Below, one piece after another: positions 34,670-44,929 of a stretch of 64,000 bases of DNA. Source of the stretch: Hexactinellida sp. DTS-2022. Its lineage: Eukaryota; Porifera; Hexactinellida. The stretch spans positions 12,452,501 through 12,516,500 of the forward strand of contig JAPNXP010000001.1 in assembly GCA_028753945.1 (NCBI GenBank), read 5' to 3'. The notes beneath the pieces are model-generated. The model did not search any database. It was given only the letters and a program-made list of their open reading frames with translations, and was not told the DNA's origin. A program made the position numbers and the translations under genes. Position 1 is the stretch's first letter, and each line of letters begins with the position of its first letter.

Positions 34670-36190
34670 ACTAGAAAAAAGAGAGGTACAGGTTACGGAA
34701 AAAGGTTGCAAGTATGAAATAAGCTCCCAAGAAATTGGACAGATTTTTTATGTGATCCAAGTAATAAACAAGAACTGTTTGCATTTCTTTCCAATAAGAT
34801 TGTCCCGAAGGCAAGGAAATAATCATCACGACTGGTGTCACAGCTATTTTCGAGGAAGTGATCGTTCTATGGCACATGTCATCATGGGAAGCTGGCACCA
34901 GGCTGCTGATCCATTTACAGGATGCCATTCTCAATAACTATACTAAATGTCTAGTGCGCACAGTTTACATGGAAAGTTACACCACTTTATTACCATATGC
35001 AAAGATGTGAACATTTGGGTTAGCTTTGGTACAGGAAAGAACTTTACATACTATCATATCATAGCAATCTACGAAGAAGTAGGAAGAGAGAAATCTCTGG
35101 CCCTCCTGTTTTCCATTGTTTCACGGGATGTGATACTACATCTGCATTCTTTGGGAGAGGCAAGTGGTCAGCATGGGAGGTTTGAAACAGTTATCATGAT
35201 GTGACATTTCCCTTTACCTACATGGCACTCAACCCTTATACAAATGTAGAATTCGATGCTCAGCATTTTTAGCTCCTGGAACGCTTTACAGTTATTCTTT
35301 ATTATAAAGCAAGTAATTTTCAGTATGTAGATGAAGCAAGAAAAAAAATGTTTTGTCAGGAGAAACAATGGAGAGAATACCGCTTACCCGGGATGCACTA
35401 CTACAACACTCAAAACGAGTTGCATATCAGTTTGGGATATGGTGCACCAGTGAGCAAATTGGACAACTGGTACCTACTCCAGAAGGTCGGGGCTGGACTA
35501 TTGATGATAAAACCCAATCATGGGTTCCTGTATGGAACAGTTTACCTGTGGCTTCAAAAGCATGCAGTGAATTCGTAAAATGTAGCTTCTAGAGTAGAAG
35601 TGACTTTGGCGGTAGATGCGCGTGCAGAAAAGCGCGTTAGATATGCACATAATTTTGTAGTTGTAACTGTGAGAAGCAATATTTTTAGTGACACGGTACG
35701 AACCATAATTTTTAGTATACCATCACAGTATTCACACAAAATGGAAGAGCCTGCTCCATTGCGGGATAGACAGGTAGAGGAGATTGATACTATAATGCGA
35801 CAGCTAGAATTCGTAAGGGAGAAGTTGAGGTGATGTTGTGTGTGACACTAAACAGCTGGAGGAGACCATATCTGTACTGAAGCAACGGGGAGAGAGGAAG
35901 ATAGTGCCAATATATAAACTATTCTTGAACTCCTGAAATCCCTAATTTCAGTCGGGAAGATAGGAACAGGTCTGGGCATGGCCTACTTAATATACGGTTA
36001 GATATGTTCCCGAGAAGGCCAAGAAAGAAGAAGGCCAGTTTCTAATTTTCATTTTAGGATAAACTATGCCTCCTATTGTTGTTATTTGGGTTGTATATGG
36101 GGTAATCAACCATTGCGAGTCCAATGGAACCACTTTTGAGAATCTCAGATTTGTGGTTAAGCTGTTTAGGCGCCATTTAATGTAGCGAAA
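34670..36190 (+). pseudogene. Relic of a repeated element's ORF
   Basis: Several coding-like pieces lie in order. One (around 35353-35592) reads RIPLTRDALLQHSKRVAYQ and then WVPVWNSLPVASKACSEFVK. That pattern is familiar from a long repeated ORF of unassigned element type in cnidarians and insects. The tail (36035-36180) has an inverted relative at 22290-22430. The element is broken, with several breaks, and its class is not established. I give it as a fossil only. Confidence 0.5.
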
Positions 36191-36587
36191 GCAAATCATT
36201 TTTCAAAGAATACTGTATTACTGTATTCTCTGTTACTGGAGAATATATTAATGAATTCTGTAAGGGAAAAGTTTGGTCAGTAAGCATATCAATTAAGGGA
36301 GATGAGTTATATGTGATTACTTTACTTTATAAATAATTTCTGTATTTTACACCTCTGTCGAAATTTACAATAAAAATACTGTGAGCAGAATGTTAGCAGC
36401 GGTGCAAGCAACACATAAAAGAGTATTTAGAGTATCCATTAAGTAATCAACTTAAGATTTGATGACTAAACTAGATTTTGCTGACTAAAGCATCATGAAA
36501 TTAACATTTAATATCAAATAGCAATTCAGCTAAGTAGATTATAACAATAATGATATTGTTAGTCTGGGAGAATAGAATACAACACAA

Positions 36588-36596
36588 GTATAAATA
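36588..36596 (+). promoter_or_regulatory. TATA box of membrane gene D
   Basis: GTATAAATA about 45-53 bases upstream of the ATG at 36641. It is the main upstream feature shared with copies A-C. Confidence 0.5.
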
Positions 36597-37382
36597 ACAA
36601 TATACACAATATCAACATTACAAAATATATCAAGTTCAAAATGACAACTCAAAATCTAGTTACCATTCATCATATACTCAATTATATTTTGTTGATTTCT
36701 GAGATATTAATATTCTGCTTAAATCTTGGATGGCTGATTAAGTGCTTAATTAAGTTACGTATTGTCTTCAAGAATTATCAAACTTGCAAACGAACTCCCA
36801 ATCTTCATCCCATCCATAGAGACGTCCAATATCTCTCTCAACAGAAGAAGCTATACAATCTACAGACACACCTTGTGAAGTTTGCTCTCATTGTGCTTTG
36901 CATTAGTGTCGAACTGATTTTTCTCATTTCGGTTGCTATGTCACGTATAATCTTTTCTAAAACAAAATTTAATCAGGAACAAAATGCGACAATTTCAAAA
37001 ATTGAACAGGAATATCCCAACTGTGTTTTAAATCATTTTCTTTCTCTGGTTTACTTCTTCCCTTATTATATCATTGCATCTAGTATGAATTATCTGCTTG
37101 GCTTCCTCTTGTCTGTCTGTTTATCAATCCTGACTCGGTACCTAGCGGCTAGATACTTCAATCATCCTTTTAGAACAATCCTCATCAAGTATCTGGTCTG
37201 GTTAAGTGTGCAGTCTCTGGTTGTCTGTCTCTGCTCTACTAAATACACACTGGCATTCTCATTCATAGTATTCCCATTGCTATCGATAATCAATTGGTTA
37301 GTTCTGTTGAGGGACAATCGGCTGCTTAGCAGAAATCTTAAATCCCATCTGAGAGAAATTAAGCTGTTTGGGATTAACAAGA

Positions 37383-37390
37383 GACTATAC
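37383..37390. repeat. Target site duplication, left (GACTATAC)
   Basis: GACTATAC immediately before the left terminal repeat. It is identical to 40397-40404 and present once at the matching codons of copies B and C (AGACTATACAGGG in copy C). Confidence 0.95.
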
Positions 37391-37626
37391 CAGGGGCGCC
37401 CGCAGGTAAAAAAATAATGTATGCACAATAGGTTTTTTCAGGCAGTTTCTGTATCCATTTTCCAAACTCATGAGTCTTGTGACTAATTTCAAAAAATCTT
37501 AGCACAAAAGAGAAAAGAAGAAGTTTAATAAGTGAAATAATTTATACGCGTACAGGAAAAAGGAAAAAGGAAAAATAACTCGACAAGTGAATATTTACAG
37601 TAGAGATTAAAAATATATATCTACAT

Positions 37627-40317
37627 CTAATAAAATTGCTTGCTATAGGGTATAGTGTTTATATCGCTGTTTTCATTATCCCTGCTGCCTGGTGTACCTC
37701 TATAGCCCCGAACAGCCATTAGCGTGGTGCGAAGGATGGAGAAGCGGAGTTTTCTTCTAATGTAGGCCATTATATCACTATAAGAGTTTCCTCTTTTGCT
37801 AACAAGGAGTGATGCAAGCCTTTTGTGAAATTTATCCGCTTCTTTGCCCATGCCACCGCTGGTTGAAAAAACTAACGGGGTAAAAGAAGATTTTTCTACC
37901 TCTAAGATTCTGTGGTTATACAAAACCTTTTTTTCTGTCTCGTGTTTCTCATATACCTTAACTAAGCTCCCACAATCATTTGACTTGCAACCGTGGTGGA
38001 GAACACGGACATCAAAAAATGTCCTATCCAAACTACTCCAGAACCCTCTGGCAAGGATATCAAGTCTGGCCTCAGGTGCCGTGCTGGTGCTTTTGTGCTC
38101 AAATATTTCCCCAGTCAATGGAATCAACTTTGGCTCTGTTTCGACTCCTTTACATACTTCTGAAAGCCAATGTGCTTCTAAATCTCTGATTTGGTTGTGT
38201 CGTAGCGAGACGAAACCACCCTTTTTACATATCAGAGCATGATCTATACTGTTCGGAGAGGAACATGCACATATCTTTGGTATATTCTTTAATGGATGGT
38301 TATATCTCAGCGAGATAGAATCTATAAATTCTTGTTTATTTAGTAGGAAACCATATTCTTTTAGGGGTAGTGCGGTCAGCCAAGATGACGAACCTTTTTC
38401 ACATAGGATATCAAGGTTTTTAGCGGATGGCTCAGAGCTTTCGATTTTAATTTCTCTCAATTTATCCTTATAGTAGGATACTTTGTTTTGAGTGATTTCT
38501 ATTTTATGATGTTTTATGATGGAGTTCAACTGAAGGTACTGCTCTGATGATTGTTCCATATGTTGTTGTTTGATTATGTCACACAAAGGTTTAGTAGCTT
38601 TAATTGAGTATTGATATTCAAGACTAGCAACCTCAACTGGGTTAAAGATAGCTAAACCACCATGTTTAGTAGGAAGACTATAAATGGCTCTCTCTAGGTC
38701 GTTACATTTGTATGTACCAGTAATTACAGGGATAAACTTACTTCTAATACAATCCTCAAGAGGTTGGAAGAGGTCAGAGATGTTATTAATGGTCCTCATC
38801 ACAAAACTCCATCTTTTGGACAGTCCAAATGTGTATGCACAATATGCAATCTGGGGCTCTGTCTTAGCAATCTCAGAAAGTTCTTCCAACTCTGTTATCC
38901 ACTTTACTATCTTATCACTAACATACTTCCTCTTAAAATGTTGAGTACCTATTAATGACCCGAGGTATCTTTGACCTTCTTTTTGACCCTCTTCTGATAA
39001 TTGGACTCCTGTACCTTTAAACAGCTCTTTAGCTTTTGGGAAATGTTCTTTTTTAACTACCAACCAGGTTTTCGAAGGATTTGAGAAATAGCCTAGTGTC
39101 GGACCTATTTTCTCAAGTTCGTCCCACCATTGTCTAAGTGCTTTGATTGAACCACCTGCTCCCGCATCATCTGCATACCATATTTGTTTAATGTTTGCAA
39201 TTACAGATAATGATTTGATGAGAGGTGTAATTCCTATGCAGTAAAATCCCGATGCACAATTATCACCCTGTGTAGTCCCTTCGTGTGACGTGATATAAGT
39301 ACCATCTGGTAGGAAAAGCTTGCAAGGTTGTCTATACGTGTTAATGATATAGATAGAAAACTCTGGACAAAGATACCTCATGTTTAGAAGAGATGTTTTT
39401 CGATTGAGACTATTAAAAGCGTTAGAGGCATCAACTAATAGCACACCTTGACATTCATCTTCGTTAAATATTTCTCTCATTGCATGGCATGCTGCCTCAC
39501 AACCACCCTCTCTGCCTGCACTAAGCTGTAGGGGGCCGACAGATTGTATTATTTCTGGTCTTACTAACAATATGATAGATTTCCCAATTATCCTCCGAAT
39601 AACCTCTCCAATACCAATAGGGCGAACCCCTGGATTTTTATCTAACGGTATTAGGCGGCAGTTTAGAAAGGGGACTAAACTTAGAGGATCTATAAACTCT
39701 GTGCATAACCTACGAGTTAGCCTAGCTAAAGAATCACATGCATTTGAAGAAGCTTTGCTAAATGATTTCGAGCACATAATTCTTCTCCAGGCGTCTGAAT
39801 CTAGTCCGCATGGACCCGCTGAACCTTTTGTCAGTTTTGCTGCCTTATATATTGTATTGCCATCAATGTTATCATATATCACGGGCTGAACTTTAGGTAT
39901 CTCACCGGAAATCACTCTCTCAATGGAAATAGGGCCTGCGATCGGGTGTTTACCTTCTAGGATAGATATCAACTCAGGTGTGGTGCTTAGAGCTTTGGAA
40001 TTATTACTAGTAATCCATCTGAGGGCGGCAGCAATTTTACCTTGGAGCATCAACCTAACAAATACCTTCTGCACTTCTTCTGGTTTTCTCGTTTTCTTAG
40101 TAAGTCGTGATTGAATAGCTTCACATTCTTTAATTAGCTCTAAGAATTGTCCTTGCTCCCATTTTTTCATTCGTTCTTTAATATATTTAATATGATCGCT
40201 GTTCTTTGAAGTAGCGCTGGGTTTCTGTAACATAAGGGGATCAAAAACACTATCCGCTAGTAGGGCAATTGACTCAAATTGAGTCTTATTAGTAAATTGA
40301 TCCCACAGTCTTGTCAC
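37627..40317 (-). CDS. Reverse transcriptase with CCHC knuckle and RLE endonuclease
   Basis: An uninterrupted frame of about 896 codons. The RT domain shows motif A GVLLVDASNAFNSLNR, motif B EGTTQGDNCASGFYC and the catalytic IWYADDAGAGG (near 39153-39181), plus the upstream RLIPLDKNPGVRPIGIGEVI. Next comes a CxC-x7-H-x3-C knuckle (CACSSPNSIDHALIC, near 38240-38285) and then EARLDILARGFW...TFFDVRVLH, fitting a PD-(D/E)xK restriction-like endonuclease as in R2/NeSL/Hero-type elements. In that group such proteins nick target DNA and copy RNA onto it. The track start is a GTG right after a stop; the first in-frame ATG is about 28 codons on. The usual N-terminal DNA-binding fingers are absent, so the N-terminus is short or a 5' exon is missing. 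I cannot place it in a named clade. Confidence 0.85.
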   Translation of the reverse strand: MTRLWDQFTNKTQFESIALLADSVFDPLMLQKPSATSKNSDHIKYIKERMKKWEQGQFLELIKECEAIQSRLTKKTRKPEEVQKVFVRLMLQGKIAAALRWITSNNSKALSTTPELISILEGKHPIAGPISIERVISGEIPKVQPVIYDNIDGNTIYKAAKLTKGSAGPCGLDSDAWRRIMCSKSFSKASSNACDSLARLTRRLCTEFIDPLSLVPFLNCRLIPLDKNPGVRPIGIGEVIRRIIGKSIILLVRPEIIQSVGPLQLSAGREGGCEAACHAMREIFNEDECQGVLLVDASNAFNSLNRKTSLLNMRYLCPEFSIYIINTYRQPCKLFLPDGTYITSHEGTTQGDNCASGFYCIGITPLIKSLSVIANIKQIWYADDAGAGGSIKALRQWWDELEKIGPTLGYFSNPSKTWLVVKKEHFPKAKELFKGTGVQLSEEGQKEGQRYLGSLIGTQHFKRKYVSDKIVKWITELEELSEIAKTEPQIAYCAYTFGLSKRWSFVMRTINNISDLFQPLEDCIRSKFIPVITGTYKCNDLERAIYSLPTKHGGLAIFNPVEVASLEYQYSIKATKPLCDIIKQQHMEQSSEQYLQLNSIIKHHKIEITQNKVSYYKDKLREIKIESSEPSAKNLDILCEKGSSSWLTALPLKEYGFLLNKQEFIDSISLRYNHPLKNIPKICACSSPNSIDHALICKKGGFVSLRHNQIRDLEAHWLSEVCKGVETEPKLIPLTGEIFEHKSTSTAPEARLDILARGFWSSLDRTFFDVRVLHHGCKSNDCGSLVKVYEKHETEKKVLYNHRILEVEKSSFTPLVFSTSGGMGKEADKFHKRLASLLVSKRGNSYSDIMAYIRRKLRFSILRTTLMAVRGYRGTPGSRDNENSDINTIPYSKQFY

Positions 40318-40352
40318 AAAAGAGTGTTATAATAAATTAACAGATAAATTTA

Positions 40353-40372
40353 CTATACGCACGTGCGTATAG
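40353..40372. promoter_or_regulatory. 20-bp perfect palindrome in the element leader
   Basis: CTATACGCACGTGCGTATAG is fully self-complementary and sits 8 bp inside the right terminal repeat. Such a site could bind a dimeric protein or form a hairpin. The role is inference. Confidence 0.6.
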
Positions 40373-40396
40373 TGCGTATGCCTGCGGGCGCCCCTG

Positions 40397-40404
40397 GACT
40401 ATAC
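40397..40404. repeat. Target site duplication, right (GACTATAC)
   Basis: Identical to 37383-37390 and immediately outside the right terminal repeat. Confidence 0.95.
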
Positions 40405-40800
40405 AGGGAACAGTTGTTCGCATTTAGGTTCTATCGCATCTTTCAGAAGGTATTACTCTTGTCTTTCTTCTTTCTTTCACTTCTCGGCATCTTTAATAAA
40501 ATATCCCAACTCTGTTCTACTATTTTTGACTCTTACTGCATTCTCAATGTTGTTTACGGTTTCAACATTTCTATTGACTCTCCCTATCTCCATGCCTCTC
40601 ATACTAAGTTTGTGTTGCATCAATATGGGAAAATTATTAACACCTTACTTGGTTGCATCTACTCACTCTCAACTCTATTTCCATTGATTTTAATAACATT
40701 ATTTCCATTGATTCATGAATGCTTTAAGAGATACAAGTATCGTAATGTTGTATACAGATACAATTATGATAATATCCAGCCACTGTTGAGAAGACAGTAG

Positions 40801-41480
40801 ATTATATTATTCTATATTTGTTATTATAATATTTGTGATGTATTGTCTTCTTATTCAACTATCCATTCAGTTATACCAATTAAATATAGAATAGTTGAGA
40901 CATCAAAACTACAGCTATTTAAAATATCATATAGTATGTATATCTAAATGCTTTATAAGTACCGTAAATCGTTGCAAATATTATCCTATAGTAAATAGAA
41001 AGGTTCGCACTCCATTTTTGAGGAGTAAAACAAGGAGCGCGCTCCATAATTGAAGAATCTCTAAGTAATAAATCTGAAATAGTTTACTACTAAGTTGTGT
41101 TGTAATATGCAATAAAATTTTGAAAATTTCTAAATAAAATGGAGACGAAATCCCCCAAAATTTGCTATTACCTTGGAGGTGCTTCGTGTTAAGTATTTGA
41201 ATTTCTTGGTTAAATTTGCTTTGAATACAAACAACATTGAGAACTCACGAAATACGCAATAAAATAATATCAATTAACAATCTGGATTGTCATATCAGAG
41301 ATCTCAGATCTGGTCTCTGTTTGTATGCTTTGCATGCAATATCACATCTGCTTTCTTAAGTTATTCAGTTATATTTGTCATCATTCCTGTTAAACTCTCT
41401 TTACAAAAAGAAATATGTAAGCCTATGTAATACCTGTTTCTGAATAGTATGCAAAGCAAATAATCCATTGATTAGTTAAG
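40801..41480. repeat. Array-unit flank downstream of membrane gene D
   Basis: Matches the 3' flanks of copies A-C, for example GTTCGCACTCCATTTTTGAG and TCTGGATTGTCATATCAGAG, without the 100-bp pogo-like MITE. From 41481 to 42711 I see no gene, only G/C-rich patches with GTGGTACGGCG-type words. Confidence 0.75.
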
Positions 41481-42719
41481 TTAATTTTTATGCGCGCCTA
41501 GCCAGATATTTGAACTCGCTCACACGCGCCTAGAATACTCAAATTGTATTACATACCACGGGCGTCGCACGGCTCTAAAAACTCTCCGATCAAACAGTTA
41601 AAGTGGTCCGGCCATGGCCGAAACTGCCGAACCGCGTGCAACGCCTATGCATACGTCTATGGGAGCATATCTCGACTTATCGCCCCTAGACCAGTTTATT
41701 TTCAAAATTAGGCGCCTGGATGAAAACCTGGGTCAAGGGGGGATATTTTCCCCAAAAGATTTCTGAATTGCTGCCATAGGCAACAAGTGTTGGTATCTGA
41801 GGGAAGCATGGTGCCGATGGAGCCCATCCTAATTACATTTTAATTCCACTCAGTCCGAGATTTTTATACCTGGGTGATAACAATAGCTGTAGATCGATAT
41901 TTGAGCGTCTATGATTTTAAAAAAATTCTGGGGTGGAGGGGGTTGGGGGTAGACGATCGCTTCGCTCAATTTGATTTTCCAAAATTATTAATAAAAGAAC
42001 TTTCAACCAGGTGACCAGATTATTTCTGGATTGATCTTAAGAGTGTGGAAGTAATTGTTTCTGGGGGGGCCTCAAGTAAGTACACCCCAAAATTATGTTC
42101 ACACGAGTTGTCTGTTCACACGATCTGTTTAAGTTGATTATACGAGTATTACGTACATTCCGTATAATACGTATAGACGTATCAGGCGCGGCATGTCATT
42201 TCGAAAAGTGGTACGGCGGAGAATTTTACAGGATTCGAATGTGGTCCGGCGGTCATTAATCATTAGTTGAATAAATTATCAGTAAATTGTTTAATTTCGA
42301 ATAGTAGTACAGCATAGCTGCCATCCTGAAAAGTGGTACGGCGCTCGCCGCACCAGACGTACTTGGTAATAAACACTAAGCTTTTTGTAAACAGCGGTTC
42401 TGATACTTATCTCCCCAGCAACCACCTAACAATTGTCCAATTATTTCAAGACCCCTAAATTTACTTAAGCAATATACGTATTTATTGAAAATAGATTCAA
42501 ATGATACCAAAATTTGTTATTGAGATGGATGTAGTAATTTTCCTTACAACAAAGAACATCTTCTACCTTAATTTGTTTCTACTGATTGTTTTAATTTTTA
42601 AAGAGGGTTGAAAAACCTGATTCACAAAGGTAGGAAAATATTTTTCAGTATAATTTTAGTTAGTAGAGGCTAGGAATTTAACTTGGTAATAAATTTCAGT
42701 TACCTTAAGGTGTACTTTC

Positions 42720-43371
42720 CAGTGGCGTAGCTAGGGTTCTGGGGGCCCCGGTTCAAAAGTATGTGCCGGGGCCCTGGGTTCATTGGAGTAGTATATTTTA
42801 AGGAAGTTCGCGGCATGCATCTGGGTAAATTTGGGTTCGGAAATGGCATTTCCCGCATTTGGACGAACTAGATTGAAGTATATCTGCATATGGAGAATTT
42901 TGGAACATTTGCATACCTGCCACGTACAGGGATTTGAACCATTTTGGACGTTTTGTACAGGCGTACAGGGTTTTTAATTTAATAATTATGAGTAAAATAA
43001 TGCCTAAAATATCTACAGTTATGATAGTATATTCTGCCATCATTCTGCATTGACCACATAAAGGCACAAGTTGGTTTATATATTTATTCAAGCGTACAGG
43101 AATTCCCTGTATAGTATATAATTCAATGGTTTTTCCTTTCCAAAGTGTGTATCTTCTATGTAAGTGTATAGTATTCCCTGGACGAGCGAGCTCAGCGAGC
43201 GAGAAAATTTTTGGGAGGTGTATAGGGATTTTGGCCAGTGTACAGGGGAAAATTGGAGCCCTATACAGGGATATGACACAAATAGGTTGGCAGGTATGCC
43301 TTTGGGGGGCCCCTAGACATCGGGGGCCCTGGTTCATTGAACCGCCTGAACCGCCTATTGCTACGCTACTG
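42720..43371. mobile_element. 652-bp hAT-like MITE (GGCGTAGC family)
   Basis: Ends CAGTGGCGTAGCTAGGG and CCTATTGCTACGCTACTG with perfect 8-bp duplication GTACTTTC (42712-42719 and 43372-43379). A 223-codon open stretch across it (42798-43469) has no protein-like character and overlaps the terminal repeat. Sister element at 51789-52252. The stretch 43380-43860 shows no gene. Confidence 0.85.
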
Positions 43372-43865
43372 GTACTTTCAGAAATTAATTGTATCTCACG
43401 ACCCTCTAGAAATTGTTCCAACGACTCCCAGTTTGAGAAACACTGTTCTAAGAGGAATACACTAAACAAGACATCGGAATTGGTCGAATTAACGGATGTT
43501 GACTGTGGTTGTATTAATCTTGGGATTATATGAAATTCAATCCCAAAATCCCGGATTACAAAATGAGCCAGGAATTGTAAGCCCTACTCAAACTAAATCT
43601 ATGAGCTCAGAATTTTTCTCTGGATGAAATCTTGCTAACAGGGATGCCATAAAAATAAAAAGGAACAAAATAAATAGTAGCTATTGAGTGTGAAAAAAAG
43701 TAATATTAACTTTCCAAAATATCTAAGAGCCTTATCGTACAAAAAGGGACTTTAAAAGGTGTTGCCAATTTACAATAAATTTCTCAGCTAATAGATACCG
43801 TTGTTCCACGATTATAATCCACAAAATCATATTTGGGGACATTCTAATCATTCTCAGCGACAGTA

Positions 43866-44394
43866 TATATGTTGCAGTGTATTAGAGAACTTAGTGAGTA
43901 CGCGTACACACCATTTAAGTTTGGTGTGTACGCGTACTCACCAAACTGTGTAGTGAGTACGCGTACACACTAAATGTAATTTGTGTGTTAAGAGTATTTT
44001 TCATGTAATGAGTTGTTTCACGCTTGATTTATGTAAAACCTCTGAATATAGTTAATTAAGAAGCTGGAAATCATGAAGTGAGATATTAAGGGATTCTAAA
44101 CAGAATTCTAATCAGTAACTTCAACTTTCATTTGAATGTTTACGGCTTTTTAATTAACTATATTCAGAGGTTTACCTAAATTAAGTTATTGATTGAGACA
44201 ATAATTATTACTAATATAAATGAGCTTAGAATCGGAGAAAACAACTCATTACATGAAAAATACTCTTAACACACAAATTACATTTAGTGTGTACGCGTAC
44301 TCACTACACAGTTTGGTGAGTACGCGTACACACCAAACTTAAATGGTGTGTACGCGTACTCACTAAGTTCTCTAATACACTGCAACATATATAC
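43866..44394. mobile_element. Foldback element with GAGTACGCGTAC repeats
   Basis: The arms (about 43866-44024 and 44237-44394) are near-perfect inverted copies from ATATATGTTGCAGTG to CACTGCAACATATAT. Each arm has three GTGAGTACGCGTACACAC-like units, themselves partly palindromic (TACGCGTA). An inner inverted pair (44038-44060 and 44149-44174, ACCTCTGAATATAGTTAATT) forms a second stem. Flanking TA-rich sequence suggests TA insertion. From 44400 to 44929 I see no gene. Confidence 0.8.
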
Positions 44395-44929
44395 CGAAAT
44401 TGCCTAATTCACTGTAATAATACTTCAGTATCAACTAAAAGGGTACTAAATTAATCATAAAAATACAATTTTTTTTCACCCGGTGCTTAATAAATCCCCC
44501 AGCGCTTATTCAAGGAAAATACGGTATATATATATAATTCAGAACATAGTTTATCCGGTATCGCTTCGCCGTTTGCGATCGCGGGAACGGAAAAGCATGT
44601 TAGATGCTTACTTACCTGTTACCATGCTCTTAACGCCACTTTAATCCCCCACAGTACACAATTCAAACCTCTAAGTAAGAGATTGAATCTATATGAATTT
44701 GGTGTACATTATAAAAGGGTATTTAACATCTTTGTCATCGTCAATCATTAATTCATAATAAACCTTCATTTTGGGATATTAGAATGGAAACTGTGATTTA
44801 TTTAATTAGTTTAACACAAATATTACTATAATACAGAATCGAAAAAGTAAATACATCTATATTTATATAGAGTATGTATAAAGTTAATTAGGAATGAAAT
44901 AACAAGATTAGGCATTAGGGGGGTGGTCA

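Larger units (their letters stand above)
37391..40396 (-). mobile_element. TIR-bounded element carrying an RT-endonuclease gene
   Basis: A 3,006-bp insertion with perfect 16-bp terminal inverted repeats (CAGGGGCGCCCGCAGG at 37391-37406, CCTGCGGGCGCCCCTG at 40381-40396) and a perfect 8-bp target duplication. CAGGGGC ends and 8-bp duplications are the hallmark of hAT DNA transposons. The sole ORF, however, is a reverse transcriptase with a restriction-like endonuclease (37627-40317, minus), a non-LTR retrotransposon enzyme. No transposase is present. On the coding strand the leader is ~79 bp and contains a perfect 20-bp palindrome (40353-40372); the trailer is ~236 bp with no long poly-A. Either an RT gene is carried by a hAT-type element mobilised in trans, or a retroelement inserted into a MITE, or this is an RT-encoding element with its own TIR-based mechanism. 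Confidence 0.85.
36641..40800 (+). pseudogene. Membrane protein gene D, split by a 3-kb insertion
   Basis: Fourth member of the 376-residue family. The N-terminal part (36641-37390, through NKRLY) and the C-terminal part (from 40397, REQLFAFRFYRIFQK to NYDNIQPLLRRQ at 40800) are both open and collinear with copies A-C. They are separated by the 37391-40396 element and its 8-bp target duplication. Without the insert it would be an ordinary family member with its own N-terminus (MTTQNLVTIHH) and loop. As it stands, translation runs into the element and stops after about 258 codons, losing the last two or so spans. The open halves suggest the insertion is recent. The downstream flank (40801-41480) matches the array units; the upstream flank does not, apart from the TATA box. 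Confidence 0.85.

Noticed and set aside
40363-40800. Apparent 145-codon gene starting inside the RT element
   Set aside because: Its first codons are the element's terminal repeat read in phase with the 3' half of membrane gene D. It is a junction frame and not a separate gene, although a fused transcript cannot be excluded.
42798-43469. 223-codon open frame on the minus strand
   Set aside because: It spans a hAT-like MITE and its terminal repeat, and has no protein-like features. The open frame follows from G/C-rich runs.
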